Assembly: GCA_027065835.1 (NCBI GenBank)
Contig: JAMONK010000123.1
Location: 1-5,715 of the forward strand
Origin: Thermococcus sp.
GTDB taxonomy: Archaea; Methanobacteriota_B; Thermococci; Thermococcales; Thermococcaceae
Length of the DNA stretch: 5,715 nucleotides
Reading direction: 5' to 3'
Made by a program: the position numbers and the translations under genes. The number at the start of each line of letters is the position of its first letter. The first letter of the stretch is position 1. Shown here piece by piece: positions 1 through 5,715 of the stretch. The notes below the pieces were generated by a model that saw nothing but the letters and a program-made list of their open reading frames with translations, ran no database searches and was not told where the DNA came from.

Positions 1-2540
1 AGACCTGTGGAGCGCGCGCTGGGGACTGTCCCGGCCACTTTGGTCATGTCGAGCTCGCGAGGCCGGTGATACACATAGGATTTGCCAAAACCATCCACAG
101 GGTTCTTGAGAGCACCTGCCGCGAGTGCGGAAGGGTAAAGCTCACGGACGAAGAGATCGATGAGTACATGAAAAAATTCGAAGTGGTGGGGGATAGGAAG
201 AAGGCAAAAGACGCGCTGATCAAGGAGATACACAAGAAGGCCAAGGAACGGATGGTCTGCCCCCACTGCGGAGCACCCCAGTTCCCGATAAAGTTCGAGA
301 GACCGTTCACGTACTGGGAGCTCAGGAAGGATGAGGAAGGAAACGAGTACAAGCACAGAATGATGCCCAGTGAGGTAAGGGACAGGCTTGAGAGGATACC
401 CGATAAGGACCTCCCGGTTCTCGGCCTCCATCCCGAGAAGGCCAGGCCCGAGTGGATGGTTCTCACGGTTCTACCGGTTCCGCCCGTTACGATGAGGCCG
501 TCGATAACCCTCGAAAGCGGCATCAGGGCGGAGGACGACCTCACCCACAAGATGGTGGACATAATCCGCATCAACAACCGCCTCAAGTCCAACATCGAGG
601 CTGGTGCGCCGCAGCTCATCATCGAGGACCTCTGGGACCTCCTCCAGTACCACGTCACCACATACATCAACAACGAGACCTCCGGAATCCCGCCGGCCAA
701 GCACAAGAGCGGAAGGCCCCTCAAGACCCTCTCCCAGAGGCTCAAGGGTAAGGAGGGCCGCTTCCGTGGAAACCTCAGCGGTAAGCGTGTCAACTTCTCG
801 GCCCGTACCGTCATCAGCCCCGACCCGATGATAAGCATCAACGAGGTCGGCGTTCCGATGGCCGTCGCCATGGAGCTGACCGTTCCCGAGAGGGTTACGG
901 AGTTCAACATAGAAAAGCTCAGAAAGATGGTTCTCAACGGCCCCGAGAATTATCCAGGTGCAAACTACGTTATAGACCCAGAGGGAAGAAGAATAAGGCT
1001 CATGGAAAACAACCGCGAGAACGTTGCCGAGATGCTTGACCTGGGATGGACGGTTGAGAGGCACCTCCTCGACGGCGACGTAGTTCTCTTCAACAGACAG
1101 CCCTCCCTCCATAGGATGTCCATCATGGCCCACCGCGTCAGGGTGATGCCGTACAGAACCTTCCGCCTCAACCTCTCGGTCTGCCCGCCGTACAACGCCG
1201 ACTTCGACGGTGACGAGATGAACCTCCACGTTCCGCAGACGGAGGAGGCCCAGGCGGAGGCCAGAATACTCATGGAGGTCCAGAACCACATCATCTCGCC
1301 ACGTTACGGAGGCCCACTCATCGCTGGAATCCAGGACCACATCTCCGGCGGCTACCTGCTCACCCACGAGGGTGCCTACTTCACCCGTTCAGAGGTTGAG
1401 CAGATGCTCATGTTCGCCGGCATAGAGGTGGACAAACTCCCCAAGCCGGACAGGGTAGAAAACGGCGTGGAGCTGTGGAGCGGAAAGACAATATTCTCCC
1501 TGGCGCTTCCAGAGGGGCTGACTGTATGGTACAGAAATAAGCTCTGCGACGAGCCCGAACGCTGTGAGGCCATTGAGAAGCTCATAAAAGAGAAACTCGT
1601 TCCGGACCCGGAGGAGGTCAGGAAGCTCGCCTACGATGGCTTCACATACATCCTCAACGGCAAACTGCTGAGCGGCGCTATAGACAAAAAGGCATACGGA
1701 AGGGAAGACGGAAGAATACTGGACATCATCGTGAGGGAATACGGGGCCGACAGGGGCAGGAAGTTCCTGGATCAGGTCACAAAACTCGCCATCTGGACGA
1801 TAACCCACAAAGGATTCACGACAGCAATAGACGACGAGGATCTCCCAACCGAAGCGCTGGACAGAATCAAGGAGATAATCCGGGAGGCCGACGAGAAGGT
1901 GAACAGGCTCATCACCGCTTACAACAACGGTGAACTTGAACCTCTGCCCGGTAAAACACTGGAAGAGACGCTTGAGAGCAAGATCATGGCCGTTCTTGCC
2001 GAGGCCCGTGATAACGCAGGTAAGGTTGCCGAGAGGTACCTCGGTATGGGCAACCACGCGGTCATCATGGCCAAGACGGGAGCGAGGGGTAAGATCCTGA
2101 ACATCACCCAGATGGCGGCGATGCTCGGACAGCAGTCAATCCGTGGAAAGCGCCTCTACCGCGGCTACCGTGGAAGAGTTTTGACGCATTTCAAGCCCAG
2201 GGACCTTGGAGCAAGGGCCAAAGGGTTCATCATCAACTCGTACAAGAGCGGGCTAACCCCCCAGGAGTACTTCTTCCACGCGATGGGTGGACGTGAGGGA
2301 CTGGTTGACACCGCGGTCAGGACCGCGCAGAGCGGTTACATGCAGAGGAGGCTCATCAACGCGCTCCAGGACCTCAAGGTGGACTACGACGGAACGGTGA
2401 GGGACCCGACGGGAATAATCGTCCAGTTCAAATACGGAGAGGACGGAGTGGACCCAATGAGAAGCTGGGGAGGTAAGACCGTGGACGTGGACAGGGTGAT
2501 CCTGAGGACCCTTGTGAAGATCAGGGGAGGGGGTGAGTGA
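1..2540 (+). CDS. rpoA1: DNA-directed RNA polymerase subunit A' (RpoA1), 5'-truncated by window edge
   Basis: N-terminal two thirds of the split largest subunit of archaeal RNA polymerase (equivalent to Rpb1/bacterial beta'). The frame is open from the window edge: bases 1-2 end a codon, the first full codon is at 3, and 845 residues are visible. The family is about 905 residues, so roughly 60 are missing upstream; the GTG at 66 is internal, because the conserved zinc motif lies before it. Visible landmarks: zinc ligands Cys (6-8, 27-29) and His (36-38) in the CPGHFGH motif; a second Cys set at 117, 126, 258 and 267; the RQPSLHR motif near 1100; the catalytic NADFDGD motif at 1194-1214, whose three Asp bind the active-site magnesium; and a bridge-helix region at about 2256-2354. 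The trigger loop is absent because it lies in A''. No intein interrupts the catalytic motif. The stop at 2538 is one base before the rpoA2 ATG. Identification is very secure. Confidence 0.98.
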   Translation, partial: TCGARAGDCPGHFGHVELARPVIHIGFAKTIHRVLESTCRECGRVKLTDEEIDEYMKKFEVVGDRKKAKDALIKEIHKKAKERMVCPHCGAPQFPIKFERPFTYWELRKDEEGNEYKHRMMPSEVRDRLERIPDKDLPVLGLHPEKARPEWMVLTVLPVPPVTMRPSITLESGIRAEDDLTHKMVDIIRINNRLKSNIEAGAPQLIIEDLWDLLQYHVTTYINNETSGIPPAKHKSGRPLKTLSQRLKGKEGRFRGNLSGKRVNFSARTVISPDPMISINEVGVPMAVAMELTVPERVTEFNIEKLRKMVLNGPENYPGANYVIDPEGRRIRLMENNRENVAEMLDLGWTVERHLLDGDVVLFNRQPSLHRMSIMAHRVRVMPYRTFRLNLSVCPPYNADFDGDEMNLHVPQTEEAQAEARILMEVQNHIISPRYGGPLIAGIQDHISGGYLLTHEGAYFTRSEVEQMLMFAGIEVDKLPKPDRVENGVELWSGKTIFSLALPEGLTVWYRNKLCDEPERCEAIEKLIKEKLVPDPEEVRKLAYDGFTYILNGKLLSGAIDKKAYGREDGRILDIIVREYGADRGRKFLDQVTKLAIWTITHKGFTTAIDDEDLPTEALDRIKEIIREADEKVNRLITAYNNGELEPLPGKTLEETLESKIMAVLAEARDNAGKVAERYLGMGNHAVIMAKTGARGKILNITQMAAMLGQQSIRGKRLYRGYRGRVLTHFKPRDLGARAKGFIINSYKSGLTPQEYFFHAMGGREGLVDTAVRTAQSGYMQRRLINALQDLKVDYDGTVRDPTGIIVQFKYGEDGVDPMRSWGGKTVDVDRVILRTLVKIRGGGE
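2526..2536 (+). promoter_or_regulatory. Ribosome binding site for rpoA2
   Basis: A purine run reading GGAGGGGGTGA lies in the last codons of rpoA1. Its GGTGA end is 5 nt before the ATG at 2542, the same spacing as the stronger GGAGGTGA site before rps7. The alternative GTG at 2533 is in frame but lies inside this site, so the ATG at 2542 is the better start. Confidence 0.75.
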
Positions 2541-2541
2541 A

Positions 2542-3726
2542 ATGGTCACCGCCAAGACCATCAAGAGCGTTATCGACAAGTCAGGGCTCCCGGATAACAT
2601 CAAGGAGGAACTTTACAACAAACTGCTCGATTACAACAAGAAGTACAAGCTCAAAAAGGCGGAAGTACAGGCTGTAGTGGACGAGGCCATAAGGGAGTAC
2701 GAAGAGGCCCTTATCGAGCCTGGAGAGGCAATAGGCACCGTTGCAGCCCAGTCAATGGGAGAACCCTCGACCCAGATGACCCTCAACACGTTCCACTACG
2801 CCGGTGTTGCCGAGATCAACGTCACCCTCGGTCTGCCGAGGATCATCGAGATCGTTGATGCGAGGAAGAACCCCTCAACACCCATCATGACAGTCTACCT
2901 CGACGACAAACACCGCCACGATAGGGAGAAGGCGATGGAAGTCGCCAAACGCATTGAGGGCACGACCATAGAGAACCTGGCCAGGGAGATGAGCATCGAC
3001 ATCCTCAACTTCGAGTTCGTCGTGGAGGTGGACCCGGAGAGGCTTGAGAAGAGCGGCCTTGACATGGAGCGGATTCAGAAAAAGCTGGAGGGCTCGTTTA
3101 AGAGTGCCGAGTTTGAGACCGAGGGCTACACGCTCATAATGAGGCCCAAGAAGGTCACTAAACTCTCCGACCTCAGAAAGCTTGCCGAAAAGGTTAAAAA
3201 GCATCGCTTGAAGGGTCTGTCAGGCGTCGGAAAGACGGTTATCAGAAAAGAGGGCGAGGAATACATCATCTACACCGAAGGCTCGAACTTCAAGCAGGTA
3301 CTGAAGGTTCCGGGGGTTGACCCGACGAGGACAAGAACAAACAACATTCACGAAATAGCAGAGGTGCTTGGAATAGAGGCCGCGAGAAACGCCATCATCG
3401 AGGAGATAGTAAACACGATGCGCGAGCAGGGTCTTGAGGTCGATGTCAGGCACATCATGCTCGTCGCGGACATGATGACGCTGGACGGTGTGATACTGCC
3501 CATAGGCAGGCACGGCATAGTCGGTGAGAAGGCCAGTGTACTGGCCAGGGCAGCTTTCGAGATCACAACTCAACACCTGTTTGAGGCGGCCGAGAGGGGC
3601 GAAAGCGATCCCCTCAACGGTGTCGTTGAGAACGTGTTAATCGGACAGCCCGTCCCTGTTGGAACGGGTATAGTCAAACTGGCAATGGACCTGCCGATAA
3701 AACCAAAAAGAAGTAAGGAGGTGTGA
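2542..3726 (+). CDS. rpoA2: DNA-directed RNA polymerase subunit A'' (RpoA2)
   Basis: C-terminal third of the split largest RNA polymerase subunit, 394 residues from the chosen ATG, a normal length for Thermococcales. It assembles with A' and B to form the active centre. Residues 59-107 hold the trigger-loop region, with [12 protein letters not shown] at residues 78-89; His85 corresponds to the trigger-loop histidine that contacts the incoming nucleotide. Residues about 320-385 hold the conserved C-terminal block with [19 protein letters not shown] and [13 protein letters not shown]. No intein is present, although some archaea carry one in this gene. An in-frame GTG at 2533 would add three residues and overlap rpoA1, but it sits within the Shine-Dalgarno sequence, so ATG 2542 is preferred. 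One base separates it from the rpoA1 stop, implying coupled translation and balanced supply of the two halves. Residue 72 is Met in [10 protein letters not shown], where Ile is usual as far as I recall. Confidence 0.97.
   Translation: MVTAKTIKSVIDKSGLPDNIKEELYNKLLDYNKKYKLKKAEVQAVVDEAIREYEEALIEPGEAIGTVAAQSMGEPSTQMTLNTFHYAGVAEINVTLGLPRIIEIVDARKNPSTPIMTVYLDDKHRHDREKAMEVAKRIEGTTIENLAREMSIDILNFEFVVEVDPERLEKSGLDMERIQKKLEGSFKSAEFETEGYTLIMRPKKVTKLSDLRKLAEKVKKHRLKGLSGVGKTVIRKEGEEYIIYTEGSNFKQVLKVPGVDPTRTRTNNIHEIAEVLGIEAARNAIIEEIVNTMREQGLEVDVRHIMLVADMMTLDGVILPIGRHGIVGEKASVLARAAFEITTQHLFEAAERGESDPLNGVVENVLIGQPVPVGTGIVKLAMDLPIKPKRSKEV
3717..3723 (+). promoter_or_regulatory. Ribosome binding site for rpl30e
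   Basis: GGAGGTG lies at the very end of rpoA2, just before its TGA stop, with a 6-nt spacer to the ATG at 3730. It matches the archaeal 16S rRNA 3' end well and fixes the start of rpl30e. Confidence 0.8.
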
Positions 3727-3729
3727 CTG

Positions 3730-4032
3730 ATGGATTTAGCTTTCGAGCTTAGGAAAGCTGATGAAACCGGAAAGATTATCAAAGGCGCCAAGGAGGCAGT
3801 CAGGCTCGCCAAGATGGGGGGTGCAAAGCTCATCATCATCGCCAAGAACGCAAGGGCGGACGTTAAAGAGGACGTCCAGTACTACGCCAAGCTGAGCGGA
3901 ATACCAGTCTACGAATTCGAGGGGAGCAGCGTGGAACTTGGCACCATCCTCGGAAGGCCCCACACGGTTTCGGCCATTGCCATAGTCGACCCCGGCGAAA
4001 GTAAAATCCTAGCCCTTGGGGGTAAGGAGTAA
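3730..4032 (+). CDS. rpl30e: Large-subunit ribosomal protein L30e (eL30)
   Basis: A 100-residue protein of the L7Ae/L30e/S12e/Gadd45 fold, a component of the 50S subunit that binds structured (kink-turn type) rRNA. It resembles the well-studied Thermococcus celer L30e as I recall it: GKI near residue 15, [13 protein letters not shown] at 29-41, the [11 protein letters not shown] stretch at 55-65, [15 protein letters not shown] at 68-82, and a [14 protein letters not shown] tail. Length and ends match the family. Three nucleotides separate the rpoA2 stop from this ATG, and the stop (TAA, 4030-4032) overlaps the nusA ATG by one base. Its place between polymerase and nusA genes is the usual archaeal arrangement. 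Archaeal relatives of this fold such as L7Ae also act in sRNPs, but the sequence fits L30e specifically. Confidence 0.96.
   Translation: MDLAFELRKADETGKIIKGAKEAVRLAKMGGAKLIIIAKNARADVKEDVQYYAKLSGIPVYEFEGSSVELGTILGRPHTVSAIAIVDPGESKILALGGKE
4018..4029 (+). promoter_or_regulatory. Ribosome binding site region for nusA
   Basis: The end of rpl30e reads GGGGGTAAGGAG just before the nusA ATG at 4032. The G-run is about 8-9 nt upstream; the GGAG is only 2 nt away and probably too close. This is the weakest match among the operon's starts, so reinitiation after the overlapping TAATG stop/start may contribute. That is inference. Confidence 0.45.
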
Positions 4033-4469
4033 TGGCGCTCAAGCTCAACACCGACCAGATCAAGTTCATCGCACTCTTCGAGAGCATGACCGGAGCAACG
4101 GTTATGGACTGCCTAATCGAGAGGGCCAAGAACAGGCTCATATTCGTCGTCAAAAAGGGCGAGATGGGACTGGCCCTCGGCAAGAAAGGCGCCAACGTCA
4201 AACGCGTTCAGGATATGCTCGGAAAGGAAATAGAGCTCATAGAACACTCAGAGAACCCCGAGGAGTTCCTGAGGAACATTTATAAGAGCATGGGAGTAAA
4301 GGTTAAAAAAGTCCACATCACTGAAAAGAGGGATGGTAAGAAGGTCGCCCTCCTGGATATCGGGCAGCGTGACAAGCCCCGCGCCATTGGAAAGGGCGGC
4401 CAGAACATCAACCTCGTGAAGGAGTTGATGGAGAGACATCACGGCATTAGCGATGTGGTGATAATCTGA
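4032..4469 (+). CDS. nusA: Archaeal NusA-like transcription factor with two KH domains
   Basis: A 145-residue protein made of two KH RNA-binding domains. It is the archaeal form of NusA, lacking the N-terminal polymerase-binding domain, the S1 domain and the acidic repeats of bacterial NusA. KH1 spans about residues 30-75 with its GxxG loop as GKKG at 50-53, followed by [22 protein letters not shown]2 spans about residues 90-145 with GKGG at 120-123, followed by [15 protein letters not shown]. Both loops keep the residues expected for single-stranded RNA binding. It probably acts in the cytoplasm on nascent RNA during elongation or termination, but the archaeal role is poorly defined. It overlaps rpl30e by one nucleotide (TAATG) and ends 10 nt before rps12. 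The position beside rpoA2 and rpl30e supports the name. Length is normal and no key residue is missing. Confidence 0.94.
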   Translation: MALKLNTDQIKFIALFESMTGATVMDCLIERAKNRLIFVVKKGEMGLALGKKGANVKRVQDMLGKEIELIEHSENPEEFLRNIYKSMGVKVKKVHITEKRDGKKVALLDIGQRDKPRAIGKGGQNINLVKELMERHHGISDVVII

Positions 4470-4475
4470 GGTGAT
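4468..4475 (+). promoter_or_regulatory. Ribosome binding site for rps12
   Basis: GAGGTGAT overlaps the nusA TGA stop (4467-4469) and ends 4 nt before the ATG at 4480. It matches the complement of the archaeal 16S rRNA 3' end over eight bases. In-frame GTG 4471 and ATG 4474 fall inside the site, so ATG 4480 is the start. Confidence 0.8.
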
Positions 4476-4479
4476 GATC

Positions 4480-4923
4480 ATGGCTGGAAAGAAGGCTCCG
4501 TACGGAGAGTTTGCCGGAAGAAAGCTCAAGCTCAAGAGGAAGAAGTTCCGCTGGAGCGACATAAGGTACAAGAGGAGGGTTCTCCGCCTCAAGGAGAAGA
4601 GCGACCCGCTCGGTGGGGCCCCGCAGGCCAAAGGCATAGTCCTTGAGAAGATAGCCGTCGAGGCAAAGCAGCCGAACTCTGGAATGCGTAAGGCCGTCAG
4701 AGTTCAGCTCATCAAGAACGGTAAGGTCGTCACCGCCTTCACCCCCGGTGACGGTGCCATCAACCACATAGACGAGCACGATGAGGTAATCATCGAGGGA
4801 ATCGGCGGTCCAAAGGGCGGTTCAGTCGGTGATATCCCTGGAATCAGGTACAAGGTCATAAAGGTCAACAGGGTATCCCTCAACGAACTCGTCAAGGGAA
4901 GGAAGGAGAAGCCGAGGAGGTGA
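4480..4923 (+). CDS. rps12: Small-subunit ribosomal protein S12 (uS12)
   Basis: A 147-residue archaeal/eukaryotic-type uS12, a protein of the 30S decoding centre that helps check codon-anticodon pairing. The N-terminus is very basic (residues 1-40, [11 protein letters not shown] at 15-25), fitting the rRNA-bound extension. The decoding loop is visible as [16 protein letters not shown] at 62-77, with Pro65 in the QPNS turn at the position hydroxylated in eukaryotic homologues. The second conserved loop is [17 protein letters not shown] at 110-126. His97 in [10 protein letters not shown] sits where I remember an aromatic or hydrophobic residue; this is a minor variant. The start at 4480 gives [11 protein letters not shown], matching known archaeal S12 ends; upstream codons at 4471 and 4474 lie in the ribosome binding site. 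It is 10 nt after nusA and 5 nt before rps7, the classic S12-S7 pair. Confidence 0.97.
   Translation: MAGKKAPYGEFAGRKLKLKRKKFRWSDIRYKRRVLRLKEKSDPLGGAPQAKGIVLEKIAVEAKQPNSGMRKAVRVQLIKNGKVVTAFTPGDGAINHIDEHDEVIIEGIGGPKGGSVGDIPGIRYKVIKVNRVSLNELVKGRKEKPRR
4916..4923 (+). promoter_or_regulatory. Ribosome binding site for rps7
   Basis: GGAGGTGA is formed by the last two Arg codons and the TGA stop of rps12, with a 5-nt spacer to the ATG at 4929. It rules out the in-frame GTG at 4920, which lies within the site. Confidence 0.85.
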
Positions 4924-4928
4924 GAGGA

Positions 4929-5576
4929 ATGGCCAAGGAGCTCAGTGAGAGGTTCTTCATACCGAAGGAGCCGAAGGTCTTCGGAAGATGGAGCGTTGAG
5001 GACGTCGTCGTCAATGACCCATCACTCAGACCCTACATAAACCTCGACGCCAGGATCCTCCCCCACAGCCACGGGAGACACGCCAAGAAGTCGTTTGGGA
5101 AGGCCAGCGTTCACATCGTCGAGAGGCTCATGAACAAGGTCATGAGAAGCGGTTCAAGCGGCCACAAGGTCGGCGGCCACTTCATGAGGAGGGAGCACCG
5201 CTCGCTCATGAGCAAGAAGATGAAGGCCTACGAGGTCGTCAAAGAAGCCTTCATGATCATCGAGCGCAGGACCAAGAAGAACCCGATTCAGGTTCTCGTT
5301 CAGGCCCTCGAGAACTCCTCACCGAGGGAGGACACCACAACCATAGCGTTCGGTGGAATCCGCTACCACATGGCGGTTGACGTCGCCCCGCTCAGGAGGC
5401 TCGACATCGCCCTGAAGAACATCGCTCTCGGCGCTTCAGCCAAGTGCTACAGGAACAAGACCAGCTACGCTCAGGCCCTCGCGGAGGAGATAATAGCCGC
5501 CGCCAACAAGGACCCGAAGAGCTTCGCTTACAGCAAGAAGGAAGAGATCGAGAGGGTTGCCCAGTCCTCACGCTGA
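4929..5576 (+). CDS. rps7: Small-subunit ribosomal protein S7 (uS7)
   Basis: A 215-residue archaeal uS7, the primary binder that organises the head of the 30S subunit and lies by the E-site tRNA and mRNA exit. It carries the archaeal/eukaryotic N-terminal extension ([18 protein letters not shown], residues 9-26) that makes it longer than bacterial S7 (about 155). The core follows: [27 protein letters not shown] at 49-75; [19 protein letters not shown] at 101-119; the [17 protein letters not shown] stretch at 141-157; and a C-terminal [40 protein letters not shown]. The start at ATG 4929 is preferred to GTG 4920 because of the ribosome binding site at 4916-4923. It is the last gene of the operon: a short pyrimidine-rich spacer and a convergent gene follow. 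Length and termini match Thermococcales S7 as I remember it. Confidence 0.97.
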   Translation: MAKELSERFFIPKEPKVFGRWSVEDVVVNDPSLRPYINLDARILPHSHGRHAKKSFGKASVHIVERLMNKVMRSGSSGHKVGGHFMRREHRSLMSKKMKAYEVVKEAFMIIERRTKKNPIQVLVQALENSSPREDTTTIAFGGIRYHMAVDVAPLRRLDIALKNIALGASAKCYRNKTSYAQALAEEIIAAANKDPKSFAYSKKEEIERVAQSSR

Positions 5577-5582
5577 GGGCTG

Positions 5583-5616
5583 AGGATTTCTATCCTATTC
5601 CCTACTTTTGTTCTCT
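5583..5616 (+). terminator. Probable operon transcription terminator (small hairpin plus T-rich tract)
   Basis: A perfect 5-bp stem (AGGAT 5583-5587, ATCCT 5592-5596) with a 4-nt loop begins seven bases after the rps7 stop. It is followed by a pyrimidine-rich stretch including TTTT (5606-5609) and TTCTCT (5611-5616). Archaeal polymerase terminates mainly at U-rich tracts and does not need a hairpin, so the T-rich tract is the more telling part. The stem is short and AT-containing and may be chance. The tract runs up to the stop codon of the opposing gene. On the minus strand I see no comparable T-run just after that gene's stop. Confidence 0.5.
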
Positions 5617-5715
5617 AAATTAGACTTTGCCCCACCATGTTTCCAGGCTTTTCTATTCCAAAGAAGTTCAGAACAGTTGGAGCAATGTCCATGAGGCCCG
5701 GCTCATCAAGCTTCA
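5615..5715 (-). CDS. C-terminal end of a probable alkaline-phosphatase-superfamily protein (phosphodiesterase/phosphomutase type), partial
   Basis: Reading the minus strand from the window edge gives an open frame of 32 residues ending in TAG (5617-5615). The visible end begins KLDEPGLMDIAPTVLN, continues FFGIEKPGN and ends MVGQSLI. The pattern [L/M]-D-I-A-P-T-[V/I]-L, followed by a G-[I/V] turn, a P, and a closing M-x-G-x-S-L, is typical of the C-terminus of alkaline-phosphatase-superfamily enzymes, including type I phosphodiesterase/nucleotide pyrophosphatases and cofactor-independent phosphoglycerate mutases. The catalytic metal ligands lie upstream, outside the window, so the substrate cannot be told. 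The gene faces rps7 tail to tail with a 38-bp gap and is more AT-rich (about 46% GC) than the operon. It is not part of the operon. The family call is good but rests on a short segment; the exact enzyme is unknown. Confidence 0.65.
   Translation of the reverse strand, partial: KLDEPGLMDIAPTVLNFFGIEKPGNMVGQSLI

Noticed and set aside
66..68. GTG at 66 as the start of rpoA1.
   Set aside because: The same frame is open upstream to the window edge and encodes the conserved zinc-binding CPGHFGH segment, so the GTG is an internal Val codon.
1194..1214. Possible intein insertion point at the catalytic NADFDGD motif, or in rpoA2.
   Set aside because: Both polymerase genes read through without inserted blocks, and lengths fit intein-free proteins.
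471..1367. Long minus-strand open frame (298 codons) antisense to rpoA1, with others at 44-937 and 1389-2057.
   Set aside because: It lies wholly opposite a conserved gene, the translation resembles no family I know, and long antisense frames are expected where codon use is GC-biased at third positions and avoids TTA/CTA/TCA codons.
1480..1900. Stretch of rpoA1 with more A-rich codons (aga, ata, aaa) than the 480-900 part, hinting at a mosaic origin.
   Set aside because: The frame and protein family are continuous, and the shift coincides with a less conserved part of the subunit; relaxed codon choice explains it without transfer.
4277..4287. TATA-box-like TTTATAAG (4279-4286) inside nusA that could be an internal promoter for rps12-rps7.
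   Set aside because: It encodes conserved Ile-Tyr-Lys codons, no clear purine-rich BRE precedes it, and a start about 25 nt downstream would leave a leader of roughly 170 nt before rps12, long for this group. Mapping of 5' ends could reopen the question.
4303..4311. A6 run in nusA as a possible transcriptional slippage site.
   Set aside because: It simply encodes two Lys codons in the second KH domain, the downstream frame is needed for the conserved GKGG motif, and no useful alternative frame opens there.
4466..4477. CTGA followed by GTGATGA, resembling D and C boxes of an archaeal C/D guide RNA.
   Set aside because: The GTGATGA is explained by the rps12 ribosome binding site, and no second C'/D' pair at proper spacing follows in the rps12 coding sequence.

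Overview
This window is a piece of the core transcription/translation operon of a hyperthermophilic euryarchaeon, most likely a Thermococcus or close relative (Thermococcales). Three things support that: the largest RNA polymerase subunit is split into A' and A'' genes, L30e and a two-KH-domain NusA lie between polymerase and ribosomal genes, and the proteins closely resemble the Thermococcus versions I remember. The assignment is from memory; no search was run.

Layout, all on the + strand: rpoA1 (RNAP A', 5' end cut off by the window edge, 1-2540), rpoA2 (RNAP A'', 2542-3726), rpl30e (3730-4032), nusA (4032-4469), rps12 (4480-4923) and rps7 (4929-5576). Gaps between genes run from a 1-nt overlap to 10 nt. 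Nearly every start is preceded by a purine-rich Shine-Dalgarno sequence inside or across the end of the upstream gene. No internal promoter is convincing, so this looks like one transcription unit. After rps7 comes a short, pyrimidine-rich spacer (5577-5614) with a small hairpin and a T-rich tract, the likely end of the operon. From 5615 to the edge, the minus strand carries the last 32 codons of a convergent gene whose product looks like an alkaline-phosphatase-superfamily enzyme. This end of the window is visibly more AT-rich (about 46% GC by hand count of 5615-5715, against 52-58% in operon lines I sampled).

The genes form one functional set. A' and A'' together build the catalytic centre of RNA polymerase: A' carries the Mg-binding aspartates and bridge helix, A'' the trigger loop. 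NusA is an RNA-binding protein tied to elongation. L30e is a large-subunit ribosomal protein, and S12 and S7 are small-subunit proteins of the decoding centre and head. Co-transcription would tie polymerase supply to ribosome supply.

I found no new system here. The region is a well-known conserved operon, all six operon genes look intact as far as visible, and there is no intein, mobile element, CRISPR array or RNA gene that I can support. The few points worth a second look are at the 3' end and in small details at gene junctions and of one conserved motif.
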